Shown here one piece after another: positions 1 to 12,051 of a DNA stretch of 64,000 nucleotides. Location: assembly GCA_951213105.1 (NCBI GenBank), contig OX578140.1, forward strand, positions 33,075,518 through 33,139,517. Direction: 5' to 3'. The notes beneath the pieces are model-generated. The model was not told the DNA's origin. It was given only the letters and a program-made list of their open reading frames with translations, and made no database searches. Each line of letters begins with the position of its first letter. Positions within the stretch are counted from its first letter, which is position 1. Source of the DNA: Amaurobius ferox. Lineage: Eukaryota; Arthropoda; Arachnida; Araneae; Amaurobiidae. Made by a program: the position numbers and the translations under genes.

Positions 1-2973
1 TTTTTTTATATATATACGATTGTACATACTCTGTGCTTTTTCCAGGTATTCATTTTTTCTTTTTTATTCCTTCTTTATGTATGTCGTCCAAGTAGAAATA
101 GTTTATAGATATAATCTATCTATTTCTTCAGAAACATACATTTTTGTGTTTGCTTCTACAAAAAACTTGGACATGATTAGATTTTTGTAGAGGTTAACAA
201 TTCATGATTTAGGCTTAGAGCCTCGTCCACGTGTATGGCGTTTGTGCTTGATTTCGTTTGTTATACTTATTTCGATTCCATACCTTTGTATTATATATTT
301 TTCATTGACTTGTTGATTCGATATTTATTTTATTTTTTTCCATTTGCTTGATGATTAGTTGATTTTTACTTTTGTTTTGTAAGCCAGTTAGATAGTTGAA
401 TTTAGTTTAAGTTTTTCTTTTTTTGTTTCCATACCTTTTAATTTTGTTGATTTTCTGTAACTTGATAGCTTGTGTTTTGTATTTTTTATCCATTTGATTG
501 ATGATTTGCTGTATTATATTTTATTCTGTGGGTGTTTTAAAAAGTTAGGTTTATCGTGTTACATCTTCTTACTTTTCGTTCATTGGATTTTCAAATTTCT
601 ATTATTATATATATATATATATATTAGCTTTTTTTCGCAGGATATTTTATGATAAATCACAGCTCAATGACAAAAATGTTTTTTCTTTATGATGTAAATT
701 CCATGATAGACGTTGAATGACATTGCTATTACGTATAAACGAAATCGATGCGTGTATCATCAAGATGCAGGAAAAAGTCCGAATAATGAATTATATCACA
801 ACATATAATAATGAGTAATTAAAGTTAAATAAACTGACGTACAATCCCTGGACAAGCAGACGCACTATTCCTGGACAAGCAAACGTAGAAAGTACTGGCC
901 CTCGTAAATGTGATATCTGATATAATTACTTTCAGAAAATTCATGGATATATTGTGGTAAATAAAAGCACGTTTTGGTGAATAAAAACAGAATTTATTGA
1001 GCTCTGGTAATTCCTTTTTGTTTTTCTAATTTGAACTTCCCACCTCCACCTTTTAACGTGCTCACTTTATCTTTAATAAACAGGCATCAATCACTGTCTT
1101 TAAAAAATCTCTTTCAAACTGTCCTACCTTGAAATTCAACAGTATAACCAACTTCTGTGTTAGTTCTACGCTTTCGGATTAGTTAGACTGATTTATTCTG
1201 CTGTCTGACTGGCTTTTTCTGGAAGACTTTAAATTCTTCCTTTCTTGTGCTATGACTAGATCGTTTTTAGTAAATATAACTCTATATTTTTCCCATTTGA
1301 ACACATTTCAGCTTTTTGATTTTAGCTTTGTTGCTCTTTTAAGCATTGAAGCAGGAGATCCAAAGTATCCGCGAAAGAACCATATGTTGCTTAGTATTTT
1401 ATTACGTACATATTTAAAGTATGTACGCAACAACGTTTTGCTAATAGGCAAGTACACCTGGGGCCCTATTCCAATCTTTACCATTCATAGTTCTGCATCG
1501 ATCGATAGAGGGCGCTCTTATAGCGGAGCTGTAAACACTATTATGTTTTCAATAGAGTTTGTCTTTCCATTATAGGAACAACCTCTATCAGTCGACTTAA
1601 TACTACAATCTACAAACTTGTAGAAAGGCTTCTGCTACGTTTTTGCACACCACCAATTGTCTCAAAACTTTGTTATTATATAAAATACCACAATGAAAGC
1701 CCAACATCTGCAACCTAATATTTTACAAACGTATTTTCTTTCAAATATTTTAATAATTGCAACAACGTTTCCTACAAACTAGAAGAAACTTTTTGTTTCA
1801 CCTTTAATTTATATTAAATTTACAAATTGTTTTATATTTTTAATAAAGAAACATCATTAAAATTTCTTTAGAAGAACTTCTCCTTTAAGGCGAAGAATAT
1901 TAGCTTCGTTTCAAAACAGAAAGAACATCTAATTTAACCTTCAATTACTCTAAAACAAAAAGTCTTGGTAAATCATTCTTTTCCTTTCCTTAATATTTTT
2001 TCATCGTTTTGAGAGTGTATCTTCTAATTTTAATTACTTTGCAAGCTTAATCTTTTCACGATTTGGTGTATTTTACCTTTTCTTGTTAGTGCTATGTTTT
2101 ATCGCATAATTCACTAGATTCCTTGGAAGAAATGTATATAATTATGAATTATAGAGAAGACGTAACTGATAAATTTGATTTATTTAAGCTCTTTAAGAAA
2201 TAAACTCTTTTAAACATTATACTTAAAATATGTTTCCTATAAAAATTCGTCATTTCAGGTGCATTGAAACCTAGTTTTAAAATGTATTAAATATTTGCCC
2301 TAGAGTTAGTAAAAAAACCAGAAATTTTTAATCTTGAAATTAAATTAAACTAACATTCTGTTTATATATTAATATAAGTATACTATTGCTTTTAACATTA
2401 AATTGTGGATATATAAGTAAAGTATGTTGATGCTACCAGCATTTCTCTTGAAAAGTTAGTGCAGTCTTATTGCACTAATGTACAAATACAGCAGAGAATA
2501 AATTACATTTGCTAAAACATTTCAGATTTGGCACCTACAAATTTTTAAATACGTAAATACAGATGAATATTTTACGTGATTTCTGTTAATTACTGTTTGA
2601 TTCGAAATAAATTTAATTGATCACGCTACAATAAAAACAACAGTATATTAAAATATTGATTAATAGAGCAGCATATAACAAATTAACCATTCCCACCTAC
2701 GCAAGTTTTGAATATCAAAAATCGTTTTAAATTTCAACATAAAAATGGAGCATATTTTACAGTTCATTTAGCATTCAAACTGAGGTATACAAAACAGTAT
2801 TTAATCTGTGATGAATGTCTGTTGCCCTGTTTTCAACATTCTCAGACACTTTAAGCTAAAAATCAATTTAATATAGCATTAGTTGTAAATAATTTGATTT
2901 GAAGAATAGACATTTAAACAAATTCGGTATTTGAAACTCCGTTAATCAAAGTTATCAAATAAGAATGTAAAAC
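1..2973. other. AT-rich noncoding DNA, no gene recognised
   Basis: No reading frame here resembles a known domain; the longest (1252-1575, + strand, 107 codons) has no motif I recognise and looks like chance. The stretch holds long T and A runs, a short AT microsatellite near 605, and a short imperfect repeat of a 'CTGGACAAGCA' word at about 848-885. Confidence 0.5.
605..624. repeat. (AT)n microsatellite
   Basis: Twenty bases of alternating TA, read directly. Confidence 0.9.
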
Positions 2974-2975
2974 TA

Positions 2976-3640
2976 CAGTGGAACTCGATCAGTACGACAT
3001 TAAAAGGGAGGCCGAAAATTTTGATGCATAACCAAATGACGCTATAATCGATAAATAATTTATGTTTAAATGAGGTTACAGAGTACAAATTTCGTAAAGG
3101 GCATTATTACTGAGGGTAGTACTTTTGTTTTAACATCTTCTGTGTTTGGGGGGAAATACAGGCTAATATAATAAGAAACCAAATATTTAAATATTACAAT
3201 AAATAAGTCTATACGCGTCAAATTTTATGAGAAGAAATTGATAATTTTCTTTTGAGTTTATGAGCGAATGTCGTCTTCTACTGCCGCAACACGGGCAAGG
3301 GTTGTTACATCTCCATCTTTTGCCTCATAAAATTTGCCAATTATACCAATGGCTTTCAAGGTACTTCTTGCGCTTAGTATTAATTTGATTTAATTATTTT
3401 CATTATATTCTTCAAAAGTAGAGATGATTTGACATTTTCCACAATGTCACTGTCTCGGCCACACAGAAAGCTACCATTAGCCTATGGGTTGGTCGTGTGG
3501 TCTGGGTTTTCTACAATGTCACTGTCTGTGAGTGCCTTATTCGCTTTAAAAATGACATCGATATCGCCGAATTCATTAAAAGTCTGAAATGTTTTATTGT
3601 ACTCGTTCGCAAAATTTTTCAACTAATCTTCAAAAATGGA
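2976..3640 (-). pseudogene. pogo/Tigger-type transposase remnant with one terminus
   Basis: The left edge reads TA followed by CAGTGGAACTCGATCA, which matches the usual start of Tigger/pogo-like terminal inverted repeats next to a TA target. On the minus strand the following region decodes, with stops and frame changes, into pieces such as NEFGDIDV, ALTDSDIVE and DVTTLARVAAVEDDIRS. These resemble the acidic C-terminal tail of Tigger/jerky DDE transposases, where a 'LTDxxIVE' motif is common. The word encoding DSDIVE occurs twice (near 3440-3455 and 3515-3530), so there is a small internal duplication. No opposite terminal repeat and no DDE catalytic core were found, so this is a 3'-end fragment of a dead element. 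Family assignment rests on these short motifs only. Confidence 0.5.
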
Positions 3641-3644
3641 ATGA

Positions 3645-3985
3645 GGAGAGCTAAAATCTTCAAAAATTTGGTCGTTGTCGGGTTTTCTAGCTCCGTAGCA
3701 AGACTTTGTAGGTAAATCACAAAATTCGGTAGGTTATCATGCATTAATGACAAAAATGCGGTAAAGGAAGCAAGAATCTCCAAAAACTTGGTCGTTGTCT
3801 TGTTTCCTAGCTCCGTAGCAAGCCTTTGTAGGTAAATCACAAAATTTGGTAGGTTATCATGCATTAATGACAAAAAGCGGCAAAGGAAGCAAGAGTCTTA
3901 AAACTTGGTAGTTGTTGGGTTTCTTAGCTTTGCCGTAAGATTTTGTAAATATATATCATAATATTTGGTAGGTCATCATGCATTA
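3645..3985. repeat. Tandem repeat, ~120 bp unit, three copies
   Basis: The phrase 'TTGGTCGTTGTC' recurs at about 3668 and 3788, with a degraded form near 3905. Each is followed by 'AGCTCCGTAGCAAG' and then 'GGTTATCATGCATTAATGAC'. Units 1 and 2 are about 120 bp, a multiple of three. As a result the minus strand stays open as a 40-residue peptide repeat (3619-3873, motif MHDNLPNFVIYLQ). Nothing else suggests a gene. Confidence 0.8.
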
Positions 3986-3987
3986 AA

Positions 3988-4030
3988 CTGGCCAGCTGAT
4001 GTTTTAACCATTGAGCTATTGGGACAAGTG
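3988..4030 (-). repeat. tRNA-like fragment (A-box region)
   Basis: The minus strand reads 'TAGCTCAATGGTTAAAACATC', very like the D-arm/A-box of a tRNA. No B box or acceptor stem follows, so it is more likely a SINE relic than a tRNA gene. Confidence 0.35.
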
Positions 4031-5164
4031 ATCCTTATGCTGTCAGTATGAATGAGGGAATATTTCTTACAACTGCATATTCAGTTTTAGAGAAAAGTGA
4101 ACAAAACTGTTAATTGTTATTCTGAATTGCTATTCTGATTTCATAAAATCGAATCAGAATAACACTACATTCTGATAGAGTGAAATTAGAATAACACAAA
4201 ATTGTTATTCTGATTTCATTCAAGTCACAGAAATATGTTACAAAATATTAAACTTTTAATAAAGTAAATTAAATATATCTTCTCAAAAAATATATCGAGC
4301 AAAACTCTGTTTAGGTTTCATGAAACTAATACCTACGCGGCTTCTCTTTTATGGATTTTAGAAATTTTCAGCGAATTTTGAATAACCGAATGAGTTGCAC
4401 CAAGAGAATATACAGTCTAGACGCGCAATTTAAATGAATAATAATGTATATTAATGTTAAGACTATTTACGCTGTCGCAATTTTTCAGACAAAATAGTCG
4501 CGTGCCTTTTGAAAAAAAAAACTGGCGTGCTAGACCTTCATTTTGGCAGAAAGCGTTAAAGTGCACGGTGAGGAGGAATTAGAAAGGGAAACACGTTAAA
4601 TCATTATATCTACGTATGAAAAACAATAAATATAAATTTCGTTTTAAAAGAAGTTTGTTGAGTGTGGAGTAATATATGGAACTCCGGTTTCATATTTATT
4701 TTCTTTCATTGTACATTAAAGTAAAAAAATCCATTTCTAGAAGCTTAGAAGAATACAAACATGTTTGTGATGTTTTATTTTAACTGCATCTCAAGTTCGT
4801 TCCTATGCAGAGGAATTCATCAATTCAATCTTAATTCTGTCTTACCACCTTTTGTTGCACGACCCATTCAAATCAATTAATCTGAGCAATATTATTCAAT
4901 TTTAATTGTTCTCAAAGTGACAAAAATATGTGTATCTGTGATTCATAACTGCACAAGTTTTCTTGTAAATTTAAACTTTCAAAATCCCAAACTTCCCTTT
5001 TTTTTATCTGAAAAAGTGAGCTGAAGCATTATTCTCAAATTGCAATTAATGCATCTTTTTCTAAATGCGTGTTTAAGTGTTGGTGACGTTCAAAGCGTGA
5101 TTCTCAATCAAAATAGCTGTATTGTACTTACGATTGCTGTGGAGTGCCTGACAAATCGAAAACG
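4031..5164. other. Noncoding AT-rich DNA
   Basis: No gene-like frame. A cluster near 4110-4230 repeats 'TTATTCTGATTTCAT' and its complement, giving local inverted repeats around 'GAATCAGAATAA'. Confidence 0.4.
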
Positions 5165-5515
5165 GTCAGAGTCAAGAATTTCTCTTTGCGGACGGGTCCC
5201 TGGTCTGCTGGGTGGGAGTTTCGTTCATCGCACGGGGATTGCACTCGGAAAACCCAAGTTCGATTTCGATTTCCGATGCTGCTCAAACTATCCCTGTATC
5301 TGCCAGGAGTGCGGATTAACGTTCCCTCATTAATCCTGCCGATCCGAAAGTCCTTCCCTGAGGTCTGTGGCAGAGCTGGGAGGATACGGTCCCTGTGGAT
5401 GTCCCACCGACTGGTTTCCGGTCTAATTTGTGTGGCACTGTGCCGGCTGTCCAAGCAGGTGCCTTACATGTTCAGATAGGTCGAACGGTCTGGGTTGAAA
5501 GTAAAAAGTCGCGAG
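5165..5515 (+). mobile_element. Old, diverged SINE-1 copy
   Basis: The right half follows the SINE-1 body seen in better copies (22491-22776). It has 'AAGTCCTTCC', 'GGATACGGTCCCTGTGGATG', 'GGTTTCCGGTCTAATTTG', 'CGGCTGTCCAAGCAGG' and 'GGTCGAACGGTCTGGGTT' in the same order. The left half keeps a recognisable head with 'GATTGCACTCGG' and 'AAGTTCGATTTC' (B-box like). Many substitutions and a GC content above the surroundings account for several spurious open frames here on both strands. Confidence 0.7.
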
Positions 5516-5519
5516 ATTC

Positions 5520-5775
5520 GGACAGGAATAAACCACGTGGTTATGATAGGAAGATCATACGGATTAGACCACGGTTCGATCCTTGGCGTCACCCAAATTT
5601 ATTCCCGTGTCTACGCGGAACCTGGACATGACATCTGTAGGCCCGAAATTTTCTCAGAGTGATGATGGGTTAGAGGAATGAGGCTGCCTACGGTTCAGGT
5701 CTAAATCGCGTGGCTCCTTCCCGGCAATTTGAATAGTTAACTGGGAGACCAGGAATCACGTAGACAGTTTTATAT
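5520..5775 (+). mobile_element. Second old SINE-1-like copy, directly downstream
   Basis: A tRNA-like head ('GACCACGGTTCGATCC', a good B box) is followed by 'CCCGTGTCTACGCGGA', a derivative of the SINE-1 'CCGTGTTCACGCGGA'. The body is shortened but contains 'GGTCTAAATCGCGTGGC' and 'TTCCCGGCAATTTGAATAGTTA', matching the SINE-1 3' section. It may be a related subfamily. Confidence 0.55.
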
Positions 5776-6340
5776 GTAGATTTATGATATCTAGCAGCCC
5801 AAACAATGGCATCAGACGACAAGATGCCAATGTATTGCATCCCTGCACGAGAGGTCAGCAAATGTCATAAATTAAGGGGCTTCAAATACAAGTTGGGGCG
5901 AGCCAGAGCAATTACTGGAGGTTAAAGGAAAAACCATAGGATTGGTTCAAAGTTTAACCAATATGGGCGATGTGTTGTCACGTCTCCCTGAGGTCGGCCA
6001 ATGGTAGCCGAAGAGGCGTATCAGACCTCAGGCAAAAGGAGGTGGCAACCGAGGAAAAGTTCTCTAGAGATTCAGAGATGTAAAAATTACAGCTACCGAT
6101 CAGTTGTATTCAGAGTAATGTAGAATGATGAAGCAGAGATGTAAAAATTACGGTAAAGAGATGAAGCAGAGATGAGATCAGATTCAGTTGCATTCAGTGT
6201 AATATAGGGCAGAACAGAGAGAAAAACGAAGCAGTGATGTGTGTCAGCATTAAGACGAGAGTCAGTAGTGTGTCGTCATAAAATGGAGGCAAAGGTTGCC
6301 GAAGAGGCAAGTTGTGTGTCAATCTCCAGGGACAGACTTG
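5776..6340. other. Unclassified block, relatively GC-rich
   Basis: This block has a base composition unlike its AT-rich flanks. It contains recurring words: 'GCCGAAGAGGC' at about 6010 and 6299, 'GATGAAGCAGAGATG' at about 6128 and 6161, and 'CAGAGATGTAAAAATTAC' twice. One plus frame reads 'MGDVLSRLPEVGQW', which vaguely recalls the end of a retroelement RNase H domain, but no longer homology is visible. It may be part of an LTR element. Confidence 0.3.
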
Positions 6341-9300
6341 GAGGTATGTGCATATCAAATATTATAGAAGGTCGTATTCAGTTTAGGCATTTTTAACTTA
6401 CCTGGTCTCACATGTCCAATCTCCTCCTTAATTATATGTGGTAATTGTTGCAAGTAATTTAGTAATGAATAGAATGTTCTCAACAAATTATGTTATTTTA
6501 AAGTTAAAATGGTTGCAGTTACTTATGAGTAGTATTATGTTAATATATTCTATTCCAGGAACTCGTATTAAAGATAAACATGGTGGGTTATTAGCGACAT
6601 TTTAAGTACTATTAACGCAGTAATTATTTAACTTCAACAATTTAACTACTAAATGTGCACCTACCTTTCACTTTCGAGCAGGTTGAGCGATCTAGGCAGT
6701 AAAGTAAAATCTAGTGATCCAAGTATAAAATAAACATGTTTTCTTGTTAAATTCTTTATATAACAAAGAAACATATTGCTTCCCACAAGGCAGCTGAGCG
6801 CATATTTTTGACAGTGGGACTATAGGGTAATTTTTGCAAAACCCTATATACGTACAATAAAATTATAGTTTCATCTAAACAGAGCGACGTAAGTCGCGAG
6901 CTTGTGATGTGCATACAAAGAGCATACTCAGTAGTAAGATTAATCCTCTCCCCTTACCAGCCGGAATTTTTACTTGTGCTGTAGGTATAGGTGATAAGCT
7001 TAAGCACGTATAGCATATAGGATAGAGAATATCTACCTCCATGGTTTAAAAGAGAGCAGGAATTTCAGCCGACCCTGCCTAAAAAAATTTTAGAGACATT
7101 AAACTAAATATGGCGCGACTTTGAGAGACAATAGAGACAAATAACGAAAATATACTAGTTCATTCATTTCATTAACTTTTTTTGTCATTGCGTATGCATT
7201 TTTCATACTTTCTCAGACTATTGTATAGAGAAATCACTTCTTTCTGAATATTTTTGATTTCGAGAAACACGTTTAGGACTTCTTGAACGTAAGTCATCAG
7301 AGAAACGAACCTGCTTTGTTGAACATGTAGCATCATTGCTGGAGGACCTATCTTCCCTTCAAAATGCTTTAAAACAATAGCCGCAAACTACAATCAAAGG
7401 GTTCAGCACCACACTGCCGATCCGAGTGAATCAAAGGATTCCGCAAGGCTTGGCAAGTGATAGCGAGCAGATGGTCGTAGCTCCCTCGTTTTCTAATATC
7501 AATTCCTTTTTAGGATGGCACCTCTTAAACAAAATGATTATTTTGCACTTCTTATTCATTTTCATTTTTTGTTACATCGATTTTATTATTTCACTATTTC
7601 CTTTACATGCTTCCTTAAAAGCCAGAAAATACATATTTAGAAAACTAGTTTAATGCATTTAATATAAATTTCAATTTAATTAGTTCTTAACTTATTTAGA
7701 CGGCATAATTCTTGAACGCGGATAAATTCACTCATAATCAATCAGGCGTTTATAAAGCATGCAATAAAACCTAATAATAAATTCAGAATTAGGAGATCCA
7801 CTCATATGCTTAAATGCATTCTGCAAATGTTAACTAAATTCATTAATATTCAGATTTAAGTCAAAACGTTGACATATTTAAATTAGTTTTATCTTGATAG
7901 AAGCCTCAAGAGGTAAAATCAACTAAAAATACGAAACATGCAAAATAATGTGTATAAAGCACTTACTCCATATTTAATCTCTTGAATCATATAGTCCTTT
8001 AAATTGATATAAAAACTCAATTAGTGCGTTGAATTAGAAATGACTAATTGAAAGAGTTCTATAACAGAGAACAGTTTAATGTTAACAATTTTCGATTGTA
8101 GACAATTTAAATATAAATTTGTTTGTTTATTATACACGTTCGGTATATTTATGACTATCCATTTGTACCCACGTTTCGTGTAGGACAATTTCACACATGT
8201 CACACCACATGTGACACCTACACACAATACAAATTTTAATATAAAAGTTCAAAAACGTTTAATATGTAAGCATAAAAATGGTTCACATTTTATAATTCTG
8301 TTACCATGGAAATTGCTGTATGTAAAACAATATTTCATCTCCATTTATTGAATGTTGCCTTATTTTCAAATTTTGAATCCTACGCAGGATTTTTCAAAAT
8401 TCGCATGTGCAGTATAAATATTATGCAGTTACTCTTAGATTAATTTCACTTTTTCACTCAATAAATTTAATTTTAGGTTCATATCAAATTTAATATAACA
8501 CGAAAAAAAATATTCGCACGATAAGAAAGATTTTTCAAGAAATATATACAATTCTATATACAATTCTATCTTACTACCAAATGCTGTTTCGATGGAAGCA
8601 TAAAAGTACTCAACTGGTCATCCCTCAACACCCGTGGAACATTGATCTGCGATCATTGTCGCTCGTCATCACGAGGGAGGCGAAGAGTTGACTATCGCGC
8701 ACAAGACACTTAGAGAAGCAAATATTTTATATTTTTTTCTGGTAAAAGTCTTAACGTCGAAACCAGGAACGATGACGGATATTACTGTAACCCTGCCCAC
8801 ATTTTGCAAAAATATAAGTGCTTAGGAATACAGTTAAACGACTTCTAATCAATATCAGGACGTTTCATAAAAGTAAGAAATTCATTGAAATCAATCGTTC
8901 CTTTTTTAGAATTAAGTATTTTTTACCGGAAAAATTCTAAAATCATTTTTTCAAGAAGTTTTGTGTTCAGTGGTCATGTCTTCGCAAGTCCCGTGCAGAT
9001 GACCGGTAATGACGACAAAATTATGCCCAGTTGATCAGGTTCGGGTCAAAGGACAGTCAGGAACATTGGTAATAAATCCGCAGGTGACCAGAATCGAGCA
9101 GTTGGGTACATTCTTCCTTTTACTCAACGATTGTTAGACTTTAACTGTTCCAATAGATTGTGTAGCTTGGCAGATATTGTAAAGTACTTCTAATTTTTAA
9201 TGCGACTGCTGAGTATGGCACCTTAAAATAGTAATCTGTGTTTTTGATATTCTTGTAGTTCCGTTCAGTAGTTTCTGGTAAAAAGTGGTTACTTCGATTT

Positions 9301-10377
9301 CTCAAACAAATAGACCATTACAGTGTAGAGATTTTGTAATTCTCACTCCCGTAAAAAGCTTCCGGTGCTTCATAATTTGTGCCAAAGTCGTTCTTTTGCC
9401 ACAAAAGCATTATTTCCATTAGCAAGAGCAGTAAAAGTTTTTAACAATATAAATTCTTCATACTAAAGCAAAAGAATTGTAATCAAAACACTCCTCCAAA
9501 GTTGAACTGAACCAAACTGTTATCTTTATCACATTAGCTACCCTTAGTATCTTCTATGGAAAATTACAATAACTCGCTGAAAAAATCTTCTGGCTTCAAT
9601 TCTTCAATGTTTTTAAAGTCTCCAAAATTTATCAATTATTTGTTATTTGTTGTTATCATGCATTAACAGACCTGGAAAAGCGTACGATTCATCGCAATGA
9701 AATTGGTTTAAAACCTGTAAAAACGAATTTTTGTACTACTAATTTAAAAATCTGGAAGAAATATACGAGGTAAATGCAACAAAACTATTCAAGATAATAT
9801 TGAATTTAAGAATAATTATTTACGGCTCTGAAGCCTAAATCTATATATAATTATTATCTAACATGTTTTTGCCTTTTCAGGCTCTCAATCACCCCTCTGT
9901 GAACTAGGACACTGAAGCTTTGAACGCTTATAATATCAACCATGGGACAGAACCAAACGAAACTGGGTTATAAATTCCCCCCAGGGAAAGGAGAAAATGG
10001 ATTATTTTCGAAAACAATTTCCAAACCCTTCAGAAGCCTCCTAGTAACTTATAAGGCTGTATTTTTCACACTGATAGTATCGGCCACGAGACAGAATCTA
10101 ACGAAGCCATTTTCTAGATTTCTTCCCCAGTGCCAGACAAAATGGGGTGTGAAAAATCTTTCAAGACAATTCAAAAGCCTCACGGTGATTTCCGACCAAG
10201 ATACAAAATCTAATTAAGCTAATTTTCTATTCAGACGGCTATTTTTAACACTAAGAGCAATACAGCGTTTGAATGCAACGAAAAAAGTTCTTTTATATGA
10301 AAAAAATAAAACATATTAAAAAAGTTACAATTTTTAAGAGTGTTAATTTTCCTGTCTTTGACAGGCTCATACAAGTA
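6341..10377. other. Noncoding AT-rich DNA
   Basis: About 4 kb without a recognisable gene. Open frames at 7426-7653 and 9942-10217 (+) and 8021-8227 (-) carry no known motif. No tandem repeat or terminal inverted repeat stood out. Confidence 0.45.
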
Positions 10378-10465
10378 TTAGTTTCATAATGAGAAACGTA
10401 AAATACTAGTTTCATAATAAGAAACGTAAAATACTAGTTTCATATTATTACCAGTAAAATAATGT
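10378..10465. repeat. Short tandem repeat, 28-bp unit, left part
   Basis: 'TTAGTTTCATAATGAGAAACG' is followed by a near-identical unit, then a third diverging into 'TACCAGTAAAATAATG'. The same material resumes at 10642-10681 and 12354-12410. The SINE and the transposon that follow are therefore insertions into one pre-existing repeat. Confidence 0.75.
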
Positions 10466-10641
10466 GTTGTTGTCGTGTAATCTCCTGTTTCGGTCGAGCC
10501 GCAAACAGGACCGGTTTTCGGTCGCGCCGCAAACAGTGGGCTTGGGTTCGAATCCCGAGTAAGGAATGTGTGTTTTCATGAGGATGAAGTCAGATTTCCG
10601 CCTTCTGGGTTCTCGCCAAATGTGGAGCTGCACCCCCTTTG
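10466..10641 (-). mobile_element. SINE-2 copy with inverted 5' part
   Basis: It is flanked by a perfect 16-bp target duplication, ACCAGTAAAATAATGT, at 10450-10465 and 10642-10657. The left edge is the SINE-2 tail in minus orientation (GTTGTTGTCG..., 'CTCCTGTTTCGGTCGAGCCG'). The rest, from 'GGGCTTGGGTTCGAATCCCG' (tRNA B box) to 'GCACCCCC', lies in plus orientation. This is the head and body seen in the minus-strand copy at 47455-47752. A tail in one direction and a body in the other inside one target duplication fits twin-primed (5'-inverted) retrotransposition. Confidence 0.75.
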
Positions 10642-10681
10642 ACCAGTAAAATAATGTTTTCCTAATAAGAAATTTAAAATA

Positions 10682-10983
10682 CAGGGTGATTATAAAAAAA
10701 AAACTTTGCCGATATATGTATATTCCCCTAGAGATCATACCGTTCAAGGAAACTGAAAGAAATTTTGGGTGCAGGTATTTTAAGGAATGCGCTCAAGAAT
10801 GATGTGAAAAAACAACAGTCCTGCTCTCACAATTAAGGTCACAGTGACAAAATTTCGAAATTTTCAAATGGGAACACGTACTTTTTTATTAGAATGTGAT
10901 CTTCACAGTGAAAAGCCATAAATGGCGTTGAAACGGTACCAGCAGCACGAAAAACGCCGACGCTAGACAGTGACTAAGAAAAA
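10682..10983. repeat. Left terminal inverted repeat (~300 bp)
   Basis: It pairs with 12052-12353. Shared blocks include 'GCGCTCAAGAATGATGTG', 'AATTTCGAAATTTTCAAATG', 'TTAGAATGTGATCTTCACAG' and 'GCCGACGCTAGACAG'. Confidence 0.85.
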
Positions 10984-11208
10984 AGAGAAAACAACTGTGA
11001 CGTTCACCAGAACACGATTTTCTGTTCCATTGACACCACATTCCACACAGTGTGTTCGGCTCAGAACCCGCCTGCTGAATCTCCTTCGAAAGGAGAAGAG
11101 ACCAAGGTATACAGATTTCCAGATTCGGCGTAAGACACCGTCATAGCTGACGTCATAGCCGTAGGAGAAAGAAAAGGCATTGTTTTCGTGCGCTTTTCTT
11201 TGACCAGC

Positions 11209-12005
11209 ATGACGCTTGCAGTGAAACAACGAGGTGAAATGGTAAAGTTCTATTACCTGAATGGGCAAAATGCCGCAGAGGCGTTGCGTGTCTACCACAC
11301 AAACCATCGGTTACGACGAGGCTCGTGTTCTCTATAAACTGTACGGGACTTGGTACGCAAATTTGAAGAAACTGGTTGCACATGCGGCGATCGATCTCGG
11401 CCTGAACGACCTTCCGTTCCTATCGAGGGTGTTGCAGAAGTGCATGAGACGATAAGCGAAGGTCGTATTGCAAGTTTACGCGGTGTTTCACGCGTGCTGG
11501 ATTTTCCGAATTCTAGGGTTCGCAAGATTCTGCGCTCTGTTCTCCATATGTTTCCGTATCGATTCCAGCGTGTTCAGATGTTGCAAGCGGGTGATAACCA
11601 ACTACGCTTTGATTTTGCTAATGAATTCCTCATCCGGTATGACGATAATAACATATGGCCTTTGCGCATTCTGCGTACGAACGAGGCACATTTCTCCTTG
11701 ACTGGTAATGTGAATTCGGAGAACAGTTTGGTGACAGAATTATCTCCCGCCATTTCATGTTTCCGTGGCCACCCAGGTCCCCCAATCTCACTCCAATGGA
11801 TTTCTGGCTGTGGGGATACATGAAATCCAAAGCGTATGCAGGCAATCCGCAAACTCTATTTGATATGAAAGATGCCATCACACCTGAGGTTCAACAAATT
11901 CCTCTTGCCATGGTACGTACTTCAGTGCTGTCCACCATCTATCGCAAGCAAAGTGTCATCGTGTGTAAAGGCGGGCACGTAGAAAATTTGCGAAACACAA
12001 TATAA
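11209..12005 (+). pseudogene. Broken mariner-like transposase (DUF4817-type)
   Basis: The plausible start is ATG at 11209 (MTLAVKQRGEMVKFYYLNGQ), an N-terminal helix-turn-helix region of the kind annotated DUF4817 in arthropod transposases. An in-frame TAA interrupts it at about 11335, just before RDLVRKFEETGC. The frame then continues through the second DNA-binding part (RPERPSVPIEGVAEVHETIS) to the first catalytic block, seen as TNEAHFSLTGNVNSEN. An internal deletion fuses this to the terminal catalytic block. After a frame change, 11757-12005 reads 'PPRSPNLTPMDFWLWGYMKS', the SPDLTPxDFxLWG motif, and the conserved tail HVENL. The middle aspartate region is missing. With a stop, a frame change and a deletion, it cannot encode an active transposase. 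Confidence 0.85.
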
Positions 12006-12051
12006 TGTTTTGCTTTTCTGTTTCTGGTCTGTCCTTATTGGTTGTTTTGAC

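Noticed and set aside
5128..5631. Possible host exon because of raised GC and overlapping frames
   Set aside because: The sequence aligns in order with the SINE-1 body; frames on both strands are by-products.
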